Below, one piece after another: positions 1-8,574 of a DNA stretch of 64,000 nucleotides; position 1 is the stretch's first letter, and each line of letters opens with the position of its first letter. This DNA is from Microbacterium sp. CGR2 (GTDB taxonomy: Bacteria; Actinomycetota; Actinomycetes; Actinomycetales; Microbacteriaceae): NCBI RefSeq assembly GCF_003626735.1, contig NZ_RBHX01000001.1, positions 372,001 through 436,000 of the forward strand, in the 5' to 3' direction. The translations under genes and the position numbers were made by a program. The notes beneath the pieces were generated by a model. It was not told the origin of the DNA and ran no database searches. It worked only from the letters and a program-made list of their open reading frames with translations.

Positions 1-417
1 GACGAGAAGCCGCTCCCCGACCTGGCGTGGTTCCCGTTCCCCGAGGTCGAGGGCGGCGACGGCCTCCCCGGTTCGATGATGGGCGGGGTCGACGGGTACT
101 CCTGCTCGGTCGACGCGCCTGACGCCTGCGTCGATTTCCTGAACTACATCGGCACGTCGGACGTGCAGACGGCGTACTACAAGGCTTTCAACGCTCCTCC
201 GGTGAACACCGTCGCCCAGGAAGCGGTCACGGAGCCGTACCTGCAGACGATCCTGGAGGCATACAACGCGGCCCCGTACGCGTCGCAGTGGCTCGACACG
301 GTCTACGGACAGAACGTCGGCAATGCGCTGAACGTCGCCGTCGTGAACATGCTGGCGGGGAAGGGCACTCCGGAGGACATCGTCAAGGCTGTCAAGGATG
401 CTGCCGCGAAGGCGTGA
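1..417 (+). CDS. ABC sugar transporter, extracellular solute-binding protein (C-terminal part)
   Basis: The reading frame is open from the first base of the window, so only the last 138 residues are present and the start lies upstream. The visible part has the helix-rich C-terminal lobe of family 1 (MalE-type) sugar-binding lipoproteins, including a short Cys-x(6)-Asp-x-Cys stretch. The two genes that follow encode MalF/MalG-type permeases, which fixes the role as the lipid-anchored receptor of a carbohydrate importer. Its end overlaps the next start by 20 bases. The signal peptide and lipobox cannot be seen. The substrate is unknown; the GH3 glycosidase downstream suggests an oligosaccharide or glycoside. 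Confidence 0.85.
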   Translation, partial: DEKPLPDLAWFPFPEVEGGDGLPGSMMGGVDGYSCSVDAPDACVDFLNYIGTSDVQTAYYKAFNAPPVNTVAQEAVTEPYLQTILEAYNAAPYASQWLDTVYGQNVGNALNVAVVNMLAGKGTPEDIVKAVKDAAAKA

Positions 418-1342
418 GGTAGGGGCCCGGCTGGAGGTCATCCTTCTGGTCGGGCCCGCCCTCCTCGTCTTCCTCGCCTTCGTGATCTTCCCCGTGCTGA
501 TGGCCGCGTACTACGGCTTCTTCAGCTGGCAGGGATACGGCCCCGCGACGGACTTCATCGGCCTGAAGAACTATCTGACGATCCTGCAGGATCCGCTGTT
601 CCACGACGCTCTGGCCCACAACGGCATCATCCTCGTGATGTCGCTGGTCCTGCAGGGCCCGGCCGCGATCCTGCTCGCGCTGCTGCTGAACCGGCGCATG
701 CGCGGTCAATCGCTCATCCGCGTCCTGATCTTCGTGCCGTACGTGATCTCGGAGGTGGTCGTCGGAACGGGTTGGAGTCTGATGCTCCAGACCAGCGGTG
801 CCCTCAACGCGCTGCTGACGAACATGGGATTGGGCTTCCTGGCGAACGACTGGCTCTCGGACCCCGACATCGCCATCTGGACCCTGATGGCGATCATCAC
901 CTGGAAGTACGTCGGCTTCGCCGTCATCCTCTTCCTCGCAGGGCTCCAGGGCATCCCGGAGGAGCTCCATGAGGCCGCGGCCATCGACGGCGCGTCCTAC
1001 TGGCAGATCCAGCGCCGGATCACCCTCCCCCTGCTCGCACCGACCCTGCGGATCTGGGCGTTCCTGTCGATCATCGGCTCACTGCAGCTGTTCGACCTCG
1101 TCTACATCATCTGGGGGCAGTACATCGCCTCCACCGCCGGCACCTCCACGATGGCGACCTACATGGTGTCCGAGGGGCGCAATGCCGGGAACTTCGGCTT
1201 CGGAAACGCCGTCGCCGTCGTGCTGTTCCTGATCTCGCTCGTGGTGGCGCTGATCTACCAGCAGGCCGTGCTCCGACGCGACACCGACGGAGCGCTCACC
1301 GGAGCCGGCGCGGGCACCGCCAAGAAGAGGAAGAACCGATGA
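398..1342 (+). CDS. ABC sugar transporter permease, MalF type
   Basis: This 314-residue polytopic membrane protein of the binding-protein-dependent transport family has about six hydrophobic helices. A clear EAA loop near residues 190-212 (EAAAIDGASYWQIQRRI then LPLL) contacts the ATPase subunit. The start overlaps the tail of the binding-protein gene, and the stop overlaps the next permease start, so the genes are translationally coupled. No ATPase gene lies beside them, which is usual for this family because a shared MsiK-like ATPase serves several importers (established knowledge). Confidence 0.93.
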   Translation: MLPRRREVGARLEVILLVGPALLVFLAFVIFPVLMAAYYGFFSWQGYGPATDFIGLKNYLTILQDPLFHDALAHNGIILVMSLVLQGPAAILLALLLNRRMRGQSLIRVLIFVPYVISEVVVGTGWSLMLQTSGALNALLTNMGLGFLANDWLSDPDIAIWTLMAIITWKYVGFAVILFLAGLQGIPEELHEAAAIDGASYWQIQRRITLPLLAPTLRIWAFLSIIGSLQLFDLVYIIWGQYIASTAGTSTMATYMVSEGRNAGNFGFGNAVAVVLFLISLVVALIYQQAVLRRDTDGALTGAGAGTAKKRKNR

Positions 1343-2217
1343 CCGCCACATCCGTACTCGTCACCCAGCGGCTCGACGGCCGCCGTCGCGCACGGCCACG
1401 ACTGCCGTGGGCCAACCCCGCGGTCTATGTCGTCGCGGCGGTCGTCGTGGGTCTGATGCTGGCCCCCATCGCCTACATCATCATCGGCGGATTCCGCACG
1501 AACGCCCAGATCACGACCGATCCAGCCGGACTCCCCCAGCCGTGGGTGCTCTCGAACTACGTCGACGTGCTCACGGGCGGCATCTTCTGGCGGCAGGTGC
1601 TCAACTCGCTCATCGTCGCCCTCGCGACGACCATCGGCGTCGTCGTGCTCGGGTTGATGGCGGCCTACGTCCTGGCCCGCTACCGATTCGTCGGACGAGG
1701 CGTCCTCTACGCGTTCTTCGCCGCGGGACTCATGTTCCCGCTGACGGTGGCGATCACCCCGCTGTACATCGTGGTGCGCAACCTGGGCTTGATGAACTCG
1801 CTGGGCGGAGTGATCCTGCCCCAGATCGCGTTCGCCCTGCCGACTACGATCATCATCCTCGTGCCGTTCCTCCGCGCGATACCGGATGAGATCCAGGAGG
1901 CGGCCTTCATCGACGGATGCAGCCGACTCGGATTCTTCTGGCGGATGGTGCTGCCGCTGTCGCTGCCGGGCGTCATCACCACCGGCATCCTGGCCTTCAT
2001 CGGGAGCTGGAACGGCTACCTGCTTCCGCTGTTCATCCTCAACGACGCGGCAGCCTTCACCCTGCCCCTCGGCGTGCAGTCGTTCGCCTCGCAGTACTCG
2101 GTCGACACGGCGAAAGTGCTGGCCTTCACCTCACTGTCGATGATCCCGGCGCTGATCTTCTTCAGCGTGTTCGAGCGGCGCATCGTCGGCGGTCTCACCG
2201 GGGCGGTCAAGGGATGA
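1339..2217 (+). CDS. ABC sugar transporter permease, MalG type
   Basis: This 292-residue inner-membrane permease is the partner of the preceding gene. It has an Arg-rich cytoplasmic N-terminus, about six hydrophobic helices and the EAA loop EAAFIDGCSRLGFFWRMVLP near residues 185-205. Its ATG overlaps the previous stop in an ATGA junction. Together with the upstream binding protein it forms a CUT1-type carbohydrate importer. The ORF reads directly up to the GH3 glycosidase, so the four genes are probably one transcript. Confidence 0.93.
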   Translation: MTATSVLVTQRLDGRRRARPRLPWANPAVYVVAAVVVGLMLAPIAYIIIGGFRTNAQITTDPAGLPQPWVLSNYVDVLTGGIFWRQVLNSLIVALATTIGVVVLGLMAAYVLARYRFVGRGVLYAFFAAGLMFPLTVAITPLYIVVRNLGLMNSLGGVILPQIAFALPTTIIILVPFLRAIPDEIQEAAFIDGCSRLGFFWRMVLPLSLPGVITTGILAFIGSWNGYLLPLFILNDAAAFTLPLGVQSFASQYSVDTAKVLAFTSLSMIPALIFFSVFERRIVGGLTGAVKG

Positions 2218-2246
2218 ACGGCAAGACCCTCAGAACAGAGAGAACC

Positions 2247-4568
2247 ATGAAACAGAGCACCGTGTCAGAGCAGAGCATCCGCCTGTTCTCCCCGCGCGTC
2301 GAGGCGCTGATCGCGCAGATGACCCTCGAGGAGAAGCAGGCGCAGCTCGTCGGCTTCTGGGTCGACCAGGGCGATGAGGTCGTGGCTCCTCTCGCCGGTG
2401 AGATGAAGAGTTCCACGAGGTACGAGGAGGCCGTGGCGAATGGCATCGGGCACCTCACGCGCGTCTACGGCACGCGACCGGTCGACCCGATCGAGCGCGC
2501 CCGTTGGCTGTGGGCGGAGCAGGCGCGACTGCAGCGGGAGACGCGCCTCGGTATCCCGGCGATCGTCCACGAGGAGTGCCTCACGGGTCTCGCCGCCTGG
2601 AAGGCCGCGACCTTCCCCACACCGCTCGCGTGGGGTGCGTCGTTCGACCCGGATCTCGTCGCCGAGGCCGGGGCCGCCATCGGCGAATCGATGCGAGCGT
2701 TGGGCATTCACCAGGGCCTGGCGCCGGTGCTCGATGTGATCCGCGATCCGCGTTGGGGTCGGGTCGACGAGTGCATCGCCGAAGACCCGCTCGTGGTCGG
2801 TTCGATCGGGACCGCCTATGTGCGGGGCCTGCAGTCCGCGGGCGTCCATGCGACCCTGAAGCACTTCGTCGGCTACTCCGCCTCGCGCGCCGGTCGCAAT
2901 CACGCACCTGTGCACGCCGGACCGCGAGAGATCGAGGACATCCTGCTCCCGCCGTTCGAGATGGCGATCCGCGAGGGCGGGGCTCGCAGCGTGATGAACT
3001 CGTACACCGACATCGACGGCATCCCTCTCACCGCAGACCCGCGGTACCTCACGGGAGTGCTGCGCGAGCGCTGGGGATTCGACGGCGTCGTCGTCTCGGA
3101 CTACTTCGCCGTCGACTTCCTGCGGAGCATGCACCGGGTGGCGGCCGATTCCGCGGATGCGGCGCGGCTCGCGCTCAGCGCGGGCGTCGATGTCGAGCTC
3201 CCCTCCCCCGATGCCTACGTGACGCTTGCGGAGCAGGTGCGCGACGGCAGGATGCCGGAGAGCACCCTCGACCGTGCGGTCGGGCGCGTGCTCTCGCAGA
3301 AGGAGGAGTTGGGTCTGCTGGATGCCGACTTCAGCAGCCCGCCGACGTCGATCGACCTGGATGCTCCGGCCCACCGTGCGATCGCCCGGCGCCTCGCCGA
3401 GGAATCCGTGGTGCTGCTGAGCAACGACGGAGTGCTTCCTCTCGCGGCCACGACGCGCTCACGGATCGCCGTGATCGGGCCCAACGCCGACAGCCCCGAG
3501 GCGTTGATGGGCTGCTACTCCTTCGTCAACCACGTGCTCGCGCATCACCCCGGCGTGCCCGCCGGCATCGCGCTGCCGACGGTGCTCGAGGCGCTGACCG
3601 CCGAGTTCCCGGATGCCGAGATCACCCACGCTCCCGGCGCAGATGTCGAGGGCTCCGACCGCACCGGGATCCCCGTAGCTGCCGCTCGCGCGTCCGAGGC
3701 CGATGTCGCGATCGTCGTGGTCGGCGACCGCGCGGGCTTGTTCGGCCGCGGCACCGTCGGCGAGGGGAACGACGTCGAGACCCTGGAACTTCCCGGCGTG
3801 CAGCGCGAACTCGTCGAAGCGGTCGTCGCCACCGGGACCCCGGTGATCCTCATCGCGATGACCGGGCGGCCATACGCCCTGGACTGGGCGCTTCCGCGGC
3901 GAGCGGGTGCCGTCGGGACGATCGTCGGTCTCGGCGCAGTCAATTCGGCTGCTCCTGAATCGACCGTCGACCCGTCGCGACCCGCCCACCCTGCTGCCGT
4001 GCTCCAGGCTTTCTTCCCGGGCGAGGAGGGCGGGCCGGCGATCGCCCGCCTCCTCAGCGGCCGCGTCTCACCGTCCGGACGCCTCCCGGTATCGCTGCCG
4101 CGCTCTGCCGGCGCGCAGCCGTACTCGTACCTGCACCCGGTGCTCGGCGGGCGAACCGACGTGACCAGCGCCGACCCCACCCCCGCCCGGCCGTTCGGCT
4201 TCGGGCTCGGCTACACGACCTTCGCGCACGAGGATCTGACGGTGGCACCGACCGCCACGGCCGGCGACATCCTGCGCGTCACCGTGCTGGTGCGCAACGT
4301 CGGCACCCGGGAAGGCGCCGACGTCGTGCAGCTCTACGCGCATGATGAGGTCGCCAGCGTCACCCGCCCGGTGGCGCAGCTGATCGGCTTCCGCCGCATC
4401 AGCCTCGCCGCAGGGGGCGAGGAACGCGTGACTTTCGACGTGCCGCTCGAGCGCCTCGCGTTCACCGCGGCCGACGGCATCCGAAGAGTCGAAGCCGGCA
4501 AGGTCCGGCTGTGGGTGGGCGAGGCGTGCGACCACGAGGACGCGGTCGCCGTCTTCGACATCGTCTAG
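2247..4568 (+). CDS. Glycoside hydrolase family 3 beta-glycosidase
   Basis: This protein of about 773 residues has the full GH3 architecture: an N-terminal (beta/alpha)8 domain, an alpha/beta sandwich and a C-terminal fibronectin-III-like domain. The catalytic nucleophile is Asp285 in VVVSDYFAV, and substrate-binding motifs such as KHFVGYSASRAGRNH are present. There is no signal peptide, so it should act in the cytoplasm on oligosaccharides or glycosides brought in by the adjacent ABC importer. The start at 2247 has an AG-rich leader (cagagagaacc); an ATG at 2214 overlapping the permease stop is an alternative. Beta-glucosidase and beta-xylosidase activity cannot be separated by eye. The stop codon shares the CTAG tetramer with the convergent FBP gene. 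Confidence 0.92.
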   Translation: MKQSTVSEQSIRLFSPRVEALIAQMTLEEKQAQLVGFWVDQGDEVVAPLAGEMKSSTRYEEAVANGIGHLTRVYGTRPVDPIERARWLWAEQARLQRETRLGIPAIVHEECLTGLAAWKAATFPTPLAWGASFDPDLVAEAGAAIGESMRALGIHQGLAPVLDVIRDPRWGRVDECIAEDPLVVGSIGTAYVRGLQSAGVHATLKHFVGYSASRAGRNHAPVHAGPREIEDILLPPFEMAIREGGARSVMNSYTDIDGIPLTADPRYLTGVLRERWGFDGVVVSDYFAVDFLRSMHRVAADSADAARLALSAGVDVELPSPDAYVTLAEQVRDGRMPESTLDRAVGRVLSQKEELGLLDADFSSPPTSIDLDAPAHRAIARRLAEESVVLLSNDGVLPLAATTRSRIAVIGPNADSPEALMGCYSFVNHVLAHHPGVPAGIALPTVLEALTAEFPDAEITHAPGADVEGSDRTGIPVAAARASEADVAIVVVGDRAGLFGRGTVGEGNDVETLELPGVQRELVEAVVATGTPVILIAMTGRPYALDWALPRRAGAVGTIVGLGAVNSAAPESTVDPSRPAHPAAVLQAFFPGEEGGPAIARLLSGRVSPSGRLPVSLPRSAGAQPYSYLHPVLGGRTDVTSADPTPARPFGFGLGYTTFAHEDLTVAPTATAGDILRVTVLVRNVGTREGADVVQLYAHDEVASVTRPVAQLIGFRRISLAAGGEERVTFDVPLERLAFTAADGIRRVEAGKVRLWVGEACDHEDAVAVFDIV

Positions 4569-5059
4569 GCCGTCTGCCCTGCCACCTCGGCGAGGAAGCC
4601 GGTGACGTGCTCCTGCAACCGCAGGATGCGCATGTCGCGAGCCAGCTCACGGTCGTACCCCTGGTAGGCGAGGGGCGGCAGCATCCGGACGTTTCGGGAA
4701 CAGCCGAACTCGGCGCAGACGAGGTTGCCGATGGAGTCGCCCTTGCGGCCGGCCGCGCCCGCCTTTCGCGCGACGAAGAGCTGCACGTCGTCGCGGAGGG
4801 TGACGTCTTCGCACCACGAGCATTGCGCGCGAGCGAGCACGCGCTGCTCGGCACGCTGCAGCACCGCACCGACCGGGGCGGCGTCGACCCAGGCGACGAC
4901 GTACGCGCGACGCGGGAGCTTGGGGTCGGTCCAGCCGAGAAAGTCGAGCTTGTCGAACTCGATGTCTGCGAAGGCGGCGGGAAGGTGGACGTCGGAGACC
5001 TCCTTGCGGGAGGCGTTGAGGAAGGAGGCGCGGATGTCGCGCTCGTCGATGGGACGCAT
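4565..5059 (-). CDS. FBP-domain (FusB/EF-G-binding-like) zinc-finger protein
   Basis: This 164-residue protein begins MRPIDERDIRASF and resembles the FBP family, which includes the fusidic-acid resistance proteins FusB/FusC that bind elongation factor G. A four-cysteine treble-clef zinc site is visible (CSWCEDV, then CAEFGC about 40 residues later), as expected for the C-terminal domain. It probably acts on the ribosome/EF-G complex; whether it gives drug tolerance is unknown. The family is widespread in actinobacteria. The tail is convergent with, and overlaps by 4 bases, the GH3 gene. A 309-base gap lies upstream. Confidence 0.82.
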   Translation of the reverse strand: MRPIDERDIRASFLNASRKEVSDVHLPAAFADIEFDKLDFLGWTDPKLPRRAYVVAWVDAAPVGAVLQRAEQRVLARAQCSWCEDVTLRDDVQLFVARKAGAAGRKGDSIGNLVCAEFGCSRNVRMLPPLAYQGYDRELARDMRILRLQEHVTGFLAEVAGQTA

Positions 5060-5368
5060 GAGAAGAGGTGCTTTCGGAGTGGTCGCCGCACGGGCGAGTC
5101 GATCAGGATGAGGGGCTCCGGCTCGGATGCCGGGTACGACACAGCGCCGGGGACGGGGGTTCCGCCTCCGGCTGGTCCTCAGCCTCTGTCCGCGGCGCTG
5201 AAGGCGCCTGCGGCTCCGTTCTGCGCCCGAGGGGCGCTCATCGACGACAGCACCCGGCGAGCCTACACCCCTTTGTTTCACTCCGTGTCGATGCGCTTTC
5301 CACCGGCGCGAAGGCCGACCTACGCTTTCGGAAACGCCGATTCCGGCCGACCATCTGAAGGAGACCAC
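5060..5368. other. Divergent intergenic region between the FBP gene and a small unknown gene
   Basis: No full-size gene is supported here. On the plus strand a TACGCT hexamer about 35 bases before the GTG at 5369, then gaaggag, look like the promoter and ribosome site of the rightward gene. On the minus strand a TAGGCT hexamer (5260-5265) lies exactly 6 bases before a GTG that opens a 24-codon reading frame (5253 down to 5179). This could be a leaderless leader peptide for the FBP gene or a chance frame. Confidence 0.5.
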
Positions 5369-5716
5369 GTGTCCACGCCGCTGAACCACCTTCCGCCCCT
5401 CTCGGTGCGTGAGCGTTCGGCGTGCATGTGCGAGCACGGAGATCGGTGCTCGTCGTTCGCGCCGGGCCATGCGCTGCATCTGATTCAGGCACGCATCGCC
5501 GCGGCCACTCCCGCTGAGTGGGTGGACGGCATCGTCGAATCCGCGGATGCCGTGTCCGGCGATCTGGTCGTTCGTGGACTGGACGGCCGAGCTCACGCGC
5601 TCTGGAACGGATCCGGTGCGGCGCTCGAGGCTCCGACCGGCTCGCCCGTGGCGCTGCACCTGCGCTACGGCGTGCTCAGCGTCGGGCGCACGCAGTTCAA
5701 CGTCGCCGGGGAGTGA
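5369..5716 (+). CDS. Unknown small protein with N-terminal Cys/His cluster
   Basis: GTG start preceded by gaaggag at ideal spacing gives a 115-residue soluble protein. The first third holds a Cys/His group (CMCEHGDRC, then a nearby His) that could bind a metal. The second half is a small beta-rich stretch. I do not recognise a family with a known function, although similar short proteins are common in Microbacteriaceae. There is no signal peptide or membrane segment. It sits alone between the divergent FBP gene and the convergent copper-storage-like gene. Confidence 0.7.
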   Translation: MSTPLNHLPPLSVRERSACMCEHGDRCSSFAPGHALHLIQARIAAATPAEWVDGIVESADAVSGDLVVRGLDGRAHALWNGSGAALEAPTGSPVALHLRYGVLSVGRTQFNVAGE

Positions 5717-5731
5717 TCTTCGGCGTGCGTC

Positions 5732-6133
5732 TCAGGCGCTCGCCATCATCATGTTCTTCACGTTCATGCACGCCTCCATGCACGCCTGGCACGCCTGAGC
5801 ACACATCTTGCAGACCTCGCTGTGGTCGGCGTGCTCCATGCACTCGTCCATGCACATCTGACACAGCGCGATGCACGCGTCGAGCATCGCCATCATCGAG
5901 GCCGGGGTCATGCCCTGCATCCGCATCATCGATCGCATCATCGTGTTGCACATGTCCGCACAGTTCATGCACGCCGGCGCACAGTCCATCATCTGCGTCG
6001 AGCAGACGGTGCAGGCCTGCTCGCAGGCCGAGCACGCGTCCATGCACGCCTGCAGCACGGACATGTCCATCATCGCCATGTCGGGCATCGATTCCATGTT
6101 CTTCGACATCGCGCCCATCATCATCGAGTCCAT
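5732..6133 (-). CDS. Cys/Met-rich four-helix-bundle copper-storage-like protein (Csp/DUF326)
   Basis: This 133-residue protein has about 18 cysteines, mostly in CxxxC or CxxC spacing along predicted helices, and about 34 methionines concentrated at the N-terminus and between helices. This is the signature of the Csp/DUF326 family, whose four-helix bundles bind many Cu(I) ions in the core. No signal or Tat peptide is visible, which fits the cytosolic Csp3 type rather than exported Csp1. The start at 6133 (MDSMMMG) is chosen because the upstream in-frame sequence is Arg-rich and unlike the family. No copper regulator or pump is adjacent. Confidence 0.85.
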   Translation of the reverse strand: MDSMMMGAMSKNMESMPDMAMMDMSVLQACMDACSACEQACTVCSTQMMDCAPACMNCADMCNTMMRSMMRMQGMTPASMMAMLDACIALCQMCMDECMEHADHSEVCKMCAQACQACMEACMNVKNMMMASA

Positions 6134-6324
6134 CGCACACCGCTTCCTTCGTCGAGATCCGCGGGCAGGACCACCCGCCTGGCGCCAGGCTAGTCGTTCA
6201 CCCGGGCGACGTCGATGGCGTCGGACGCTGGCACGCGGAATATCGATTGTCAATCCCGTGGCCGTCCGGGGAATGGTTTGCGAAGGTATGAGTGTCAATG
6301 ATCCGTCGATGAGAGGAGCCCCAC

Positions 6325-6510
6325 ATGAGTGGTGCAGATGACATCAAGAACAACGCCGAAAAGCTGGCCGGTAAGGCCAAGGAAGGCGTCGGAAAGGCTA
6401 CGGACAACGAGCGTCTCGAGACCGAAGGCCAGACGGACCAGGCGAAAGCCTCGACCAAGCAGGCCGGCGAGAACATCAAGGACGCGGCCAAGAACGTCTT
6501 CGACAAGTGA
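6325..6510 (+). CDS. CsbD family stress-response protein
   Basis: This 61-residue, Lys/Glu/Ala-rich hydrophilic protein begins MSGADDIKNNAEKLAGKAKEG and matches the CsbD family from end to end. Members are small general-stress proteins, controlled by sigma-B in Bacillus, with no proven biochemical role. A gaggag ribosome site precedes the ATG. It ends 33 bases from a convergent small membrane-protein gene and belongs to a group of small stress-type genes. Confidence 0.93.
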   Translation: MSGADDIKNNAEKLAGKAKEGVGKATDNERLETEGQTDQAKASTKQAGENIKDAAKNVFDK

Positions 6511-6543
6511 AGTCCGCCGGCGGGCGTACCTCACCTGGTGGGG

Positions 6544-6708
6544 CTACGACCGCCGGCTTTCGCTGATCGCTCGGATCACCCAGGCGATGACAGCGATGGC
6601 GAGCAGAACCAGCCCGACCCATAGCAAGAATTGAAGCGACTGCACGAGCCCACCGGTGATCGCCAGAATGATGGCGATCACGATGACGATGATCAGAAGA
6701 ATGTTCAT
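6544..6708 (-). CDS. Small hydrophobic membrane protein (54 aa)
   Basis: The protein consists almost wholly of two hydrophobic helices (MNILLIIVIVIAIILAITGG, then a second helix) with a short basic tail ending SESRRS. The ATG at 6708 has a good ggaagga ribosome site and fits actinobacterial annotations of 51-60 residue hydrophobic proteins better than the longer frame. Function unknown. An exact 10-bp inverted repeat with a 6-base loop lies within the coding region at 6656-6681. Confidence 0.75.
   Translation of the reverse strand: MNILLIIVIVIAIILAITGGLVQSLQFLLWVGLVLLAIAVIAWVIRAISESRRS
6656..6681. repeat. Perfect 10-bp inverted repeat inside a coding region
   Basis: The arms GTGATCGCCA and TGGCGATCAC are exact complements around the loop gaatga. 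They lie within the first transmembrane helix codons of the 54-residue membrane protein, so the mRNA would form a strong hairpin shortly after the start codon. It may damp translation, or may be a by-product of repeated Ile/Ala codons. Confidence 0.6.
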
Positions 6709-6830
6709 CAGTTTTCCTTCCGGAGGGGCATGGCACGCCCATTTGGTGGGCATCAACGTAGCCGCGCGCGTGCGGCCCCCGGAGGGGGTTGACTCGGCCC
6801 GTTCACGGTGCCATCGGGAGGAGCGACATC

Positions 6831-7097
6831 ATGCCAGGATCACGGAACAATTCGTTGAAGGACCCCGAGCTGTACGAGGAGCTCCGCGAGGATGGAGCGT
6901 CCAAGGAGAAAGCGGCACGTATCTCCAATGCCGCCGCGAAGCAGGGGCGCAGCACCGTCGGCCGCAAGGGCGGAAAAAGCGGCGACTACGAAGACTGGAC
7001 CGTCGCCGAGCTGCGTGGGCGAGCCAAAGAATTAGGACTGACCGGATACAGCGGAAAGCGGAAATCAGAGTTGATCTCCGCGCTCAGGAACCACTGA
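6831..7097 (+). CDS. DUF7218 protein with Rho-termination-factor N-terminal (SAP-like) motif
   Basis: This 88-residue basic protein has an N-terminal module (MPGSRNNSLKDPELYEELR) typical of DUF7218, a linker rich in Gly/Lys, and a C-terminal helix-extended-helix motif (VAELRGRAKELGLTGYSGKR) of the Rho_N/SAP class that binds nucleic acid in other proteins. It is probably a small nucleoid or RNA-associated protein; target unknown. An excellent gggaggag ribosome site fixes the ATG at 6831. It lies 7 bases before the ligase gene, so the two may be co-transcribed. Confidence 0.85.
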   Translation: MPGSRNNSLKDPELYEELREDGASKEKAARISNAAAKQGRSTVGRKGGKSGDYEDWTVAELRGRAKELGLTGYSGKRKSELISALRNH

Positions 7098-7104
7098 GCT
7101 GGCG

Positions 7105-8193
7105 ATGACTCGATTCGGCATCGAGGAGGAGTTCATCCTTCTCGACAGGGACGCCCTTGTCCCCCTTTCCATGACGCCCGCCACACGCAAGAGCCTTCTG
7201 GGGATTGAGCCCGCCGGTCGCGTCACCACCGAGTACCTCGCCTGCCAGTTCGAGTCCGCCACAGACCCGCTGCATACGAGAGCGGGTGCCGAAGAGCAGT
7301 TGCGCGCATTGCGCAGCGAGGTGGGTCGGCTTGCTCGGGCACAGGGAGTGATCGCCGCCGCGACCGGGAGCCCGTTCACCACCACGCGCGCCCCGATGAT
7401 CTCGCCGTCTGCGCACTATGACGATGTGTCGCATCGGCTCGCGCACCTCACCCGAGAGCATGAAGTCAACGGCCTCCACGTCCACGTCGAGGTCCTTGAC
7501 CCGGAGGACCGCATCTGGGCACTCAACCGCCTTCGAGGGTGGCTTCCGGCGCTGCTTGCCCTCACCGTCAACAGCCCGTTCGCGAACGGCGTCGACGCGG
7601 GGTTCGCGAGCTGGCGGACCATGTTGATCCGCAGATTGCCGTCGTCTTGGTGCCCACCGCGGTTTCAGGACTACGACGCTTACGACGCGTACCTCCGACA
7701 GTTGCTTTCTGTGGGCACCATCGGGGAGGCGACCTCGCTCTCGGCCGCGATTCGGGTCTCCGAGCGGTATCCGACGGTGGAGGTGCGGGTCTTCGATGCC
7801 CAACTCGAGCCTGCGGACTCGGTGCTCGCGGCCCTTCTCTGCCGTGCGCTCGTGCTGTCCGACGATTCGTCTCTCACGAGCGACCACATCGACGGCATCG
7901 ACGCCTCGCTGTGGTCCGCTGCCCGCTCCGGAATGGACGCGCGCATCATCGACCCCACGACCGGTGAGGTCGCCGACGCCTGGCAGGTCGTAGAGCGGAT
8001 GCTGACAGCGAGCGCCCCGGCGCTACAAGAGTTCGGCGACGAGGAGTTCGTCGCCGCCGGAATCGAGCGGCTGCGCGCGCACGGCACCGGGGCCGTGCGG
8101 CAGCGGCGGGCGTTCGAAGCCGATGGAACGCTGGGGCTGGCTCGGCTGTTTGAAGCCGGGACCGCGACGGCCAATGAAGCCGCTCCCGGATAG
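7105..8193 (+). CDS. Carboxylate-amine ligase, YbdK/GCS2 family
   Basis: This 362-residue protein begins TRFGIEEEFILLD, the diagnostic GIEEEF opening of the GCS2 glutamate-cysteine-ligase-like superfamily. The mid-protein His-rich strand VNGLHVHVEV and the Asn/Arg motif NSPFANGVDAGFASWR are also family marks. It should be a cytosolic ATP-dependent ligase joining a carboxylate to an amine. YbdK-type members have weak glutamate-cysteine ligase activity in vitro, and the real substrate is often unknown. It follows the DUF7218/Rho-N gene by 7 bases. Confidence 0.88.
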   Translation: MTRFGIEEEFILLDRDALVPLSMTPATRKSLLGIEPAGRVTTEYLACQFESATDPLHTRAGAEEQLRALRSEVGRLARAQGVIAAATGSPFTTTRAPMISPSAHYDDVSHRLAHLTREHEVNGLHVHVEVLDPEDRIWALNRLRGWLPALLALTVNSPFANGVDAGFASWRTMLIRRLPSSWCPPRFQDYDAYDAYLRQLLSVGTIGEATSLSAAIRVSERYPTVEVRVFDAQLEPADSVLAALLCRALVLSDDSSLTSDHIDGIDASLWSAARSGMDARIIDPTTGEVADAWQVVERMLTASAPALQEFGDEEFVAAGIERLRAHGTGAVRQRRAFEADGTLGLARLFEAGTATANEAAPG

Positions 8194-8574
8194 CATTCCG
8201 AACCACTCAAGTCGCCACGCCGAACCCCTAAAGCCGCCGTTGAGTCAACGTAAATTCCGCTCGGATCCCACTGAACATCCGCCCCGGAGTACTTAATCTC
8301 GTTCCAAGCCCACCTTTGCTCACCATGCGGGGCGCGGAGTCCCTACCTTGTGAACACGGCATCCGGCAGGTGCCGCGACCAACAGGGATTGGAGCTTCGA
8401 GAAGATGCTCGGCACCATGATGTCGATGATGCTCTTTCTGCTGGTATTCCTCACCCTCGCTGATCCCGCGCGAAGAAGACAAAAACGCGACCGAACGAAC
8501 AATCGCGACTAGCTGATCCGGTGGCCCTCGGCGGAACCGGCCCCGACGTCTCCAGCCGGGAGTATCGTCAGCCT
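8194..8574. other. Intergenic region between the ligase and MFS genes
   Basis: No conventional gene is supported. The region holds one candidate 35-residue hydrophobic peptide frame (described separately) and, just before the MFS start, a TATCGT hexamer 6 bases upstream of GTG that fits a leaderless promoter. Base composition is slightly lower in GC around 8225-8330 than in neighbouring genes. I see no clear terminator. Confidence 0.5.
8405..8512 (+). CDS. Possible 35-residue single-span membrane peptide
   Basis: The frame encodes a Met/Leu-rich hydrophobic segment (MLGTMMSMMLFLLVFLTLAD) followed by a strongly basic tail rich in Arg and Lys, in the positive-inside order of a small bitopic membrane peptide. 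A ggag lies about 12 bases before the ATG, so the ribosome site is only fair. It is too short for statistical support and could be chance. Confidence 0.35.
   Translation: MLGTMMSMMLFLLVFLTLADPARRRQKRDRTNNRD

Noticed and set aside
1917..2246. A long N-terminal extension of the GH3 frame
   Set aside because: It lies over the MalG-type permease gene in another frame and has shadow-like Arg/His-rich composition; GH3 homology starts at 2247.
2504..3958. A 484-residue plus-strand frame inside the GH3 gene
   Set aside because: It is a shadow of the GH3 gene with extreme Arg content and no homology. Other long Arg/Ala/Gly-rich frames opposite or within clear genes were rejected for the same reason.
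5060..5659. A 200-residue extension of the FBP frame
   Set aside because: Arg-rich and non-homologous, and it crosses the promoter and the coding start of the rightward gene.
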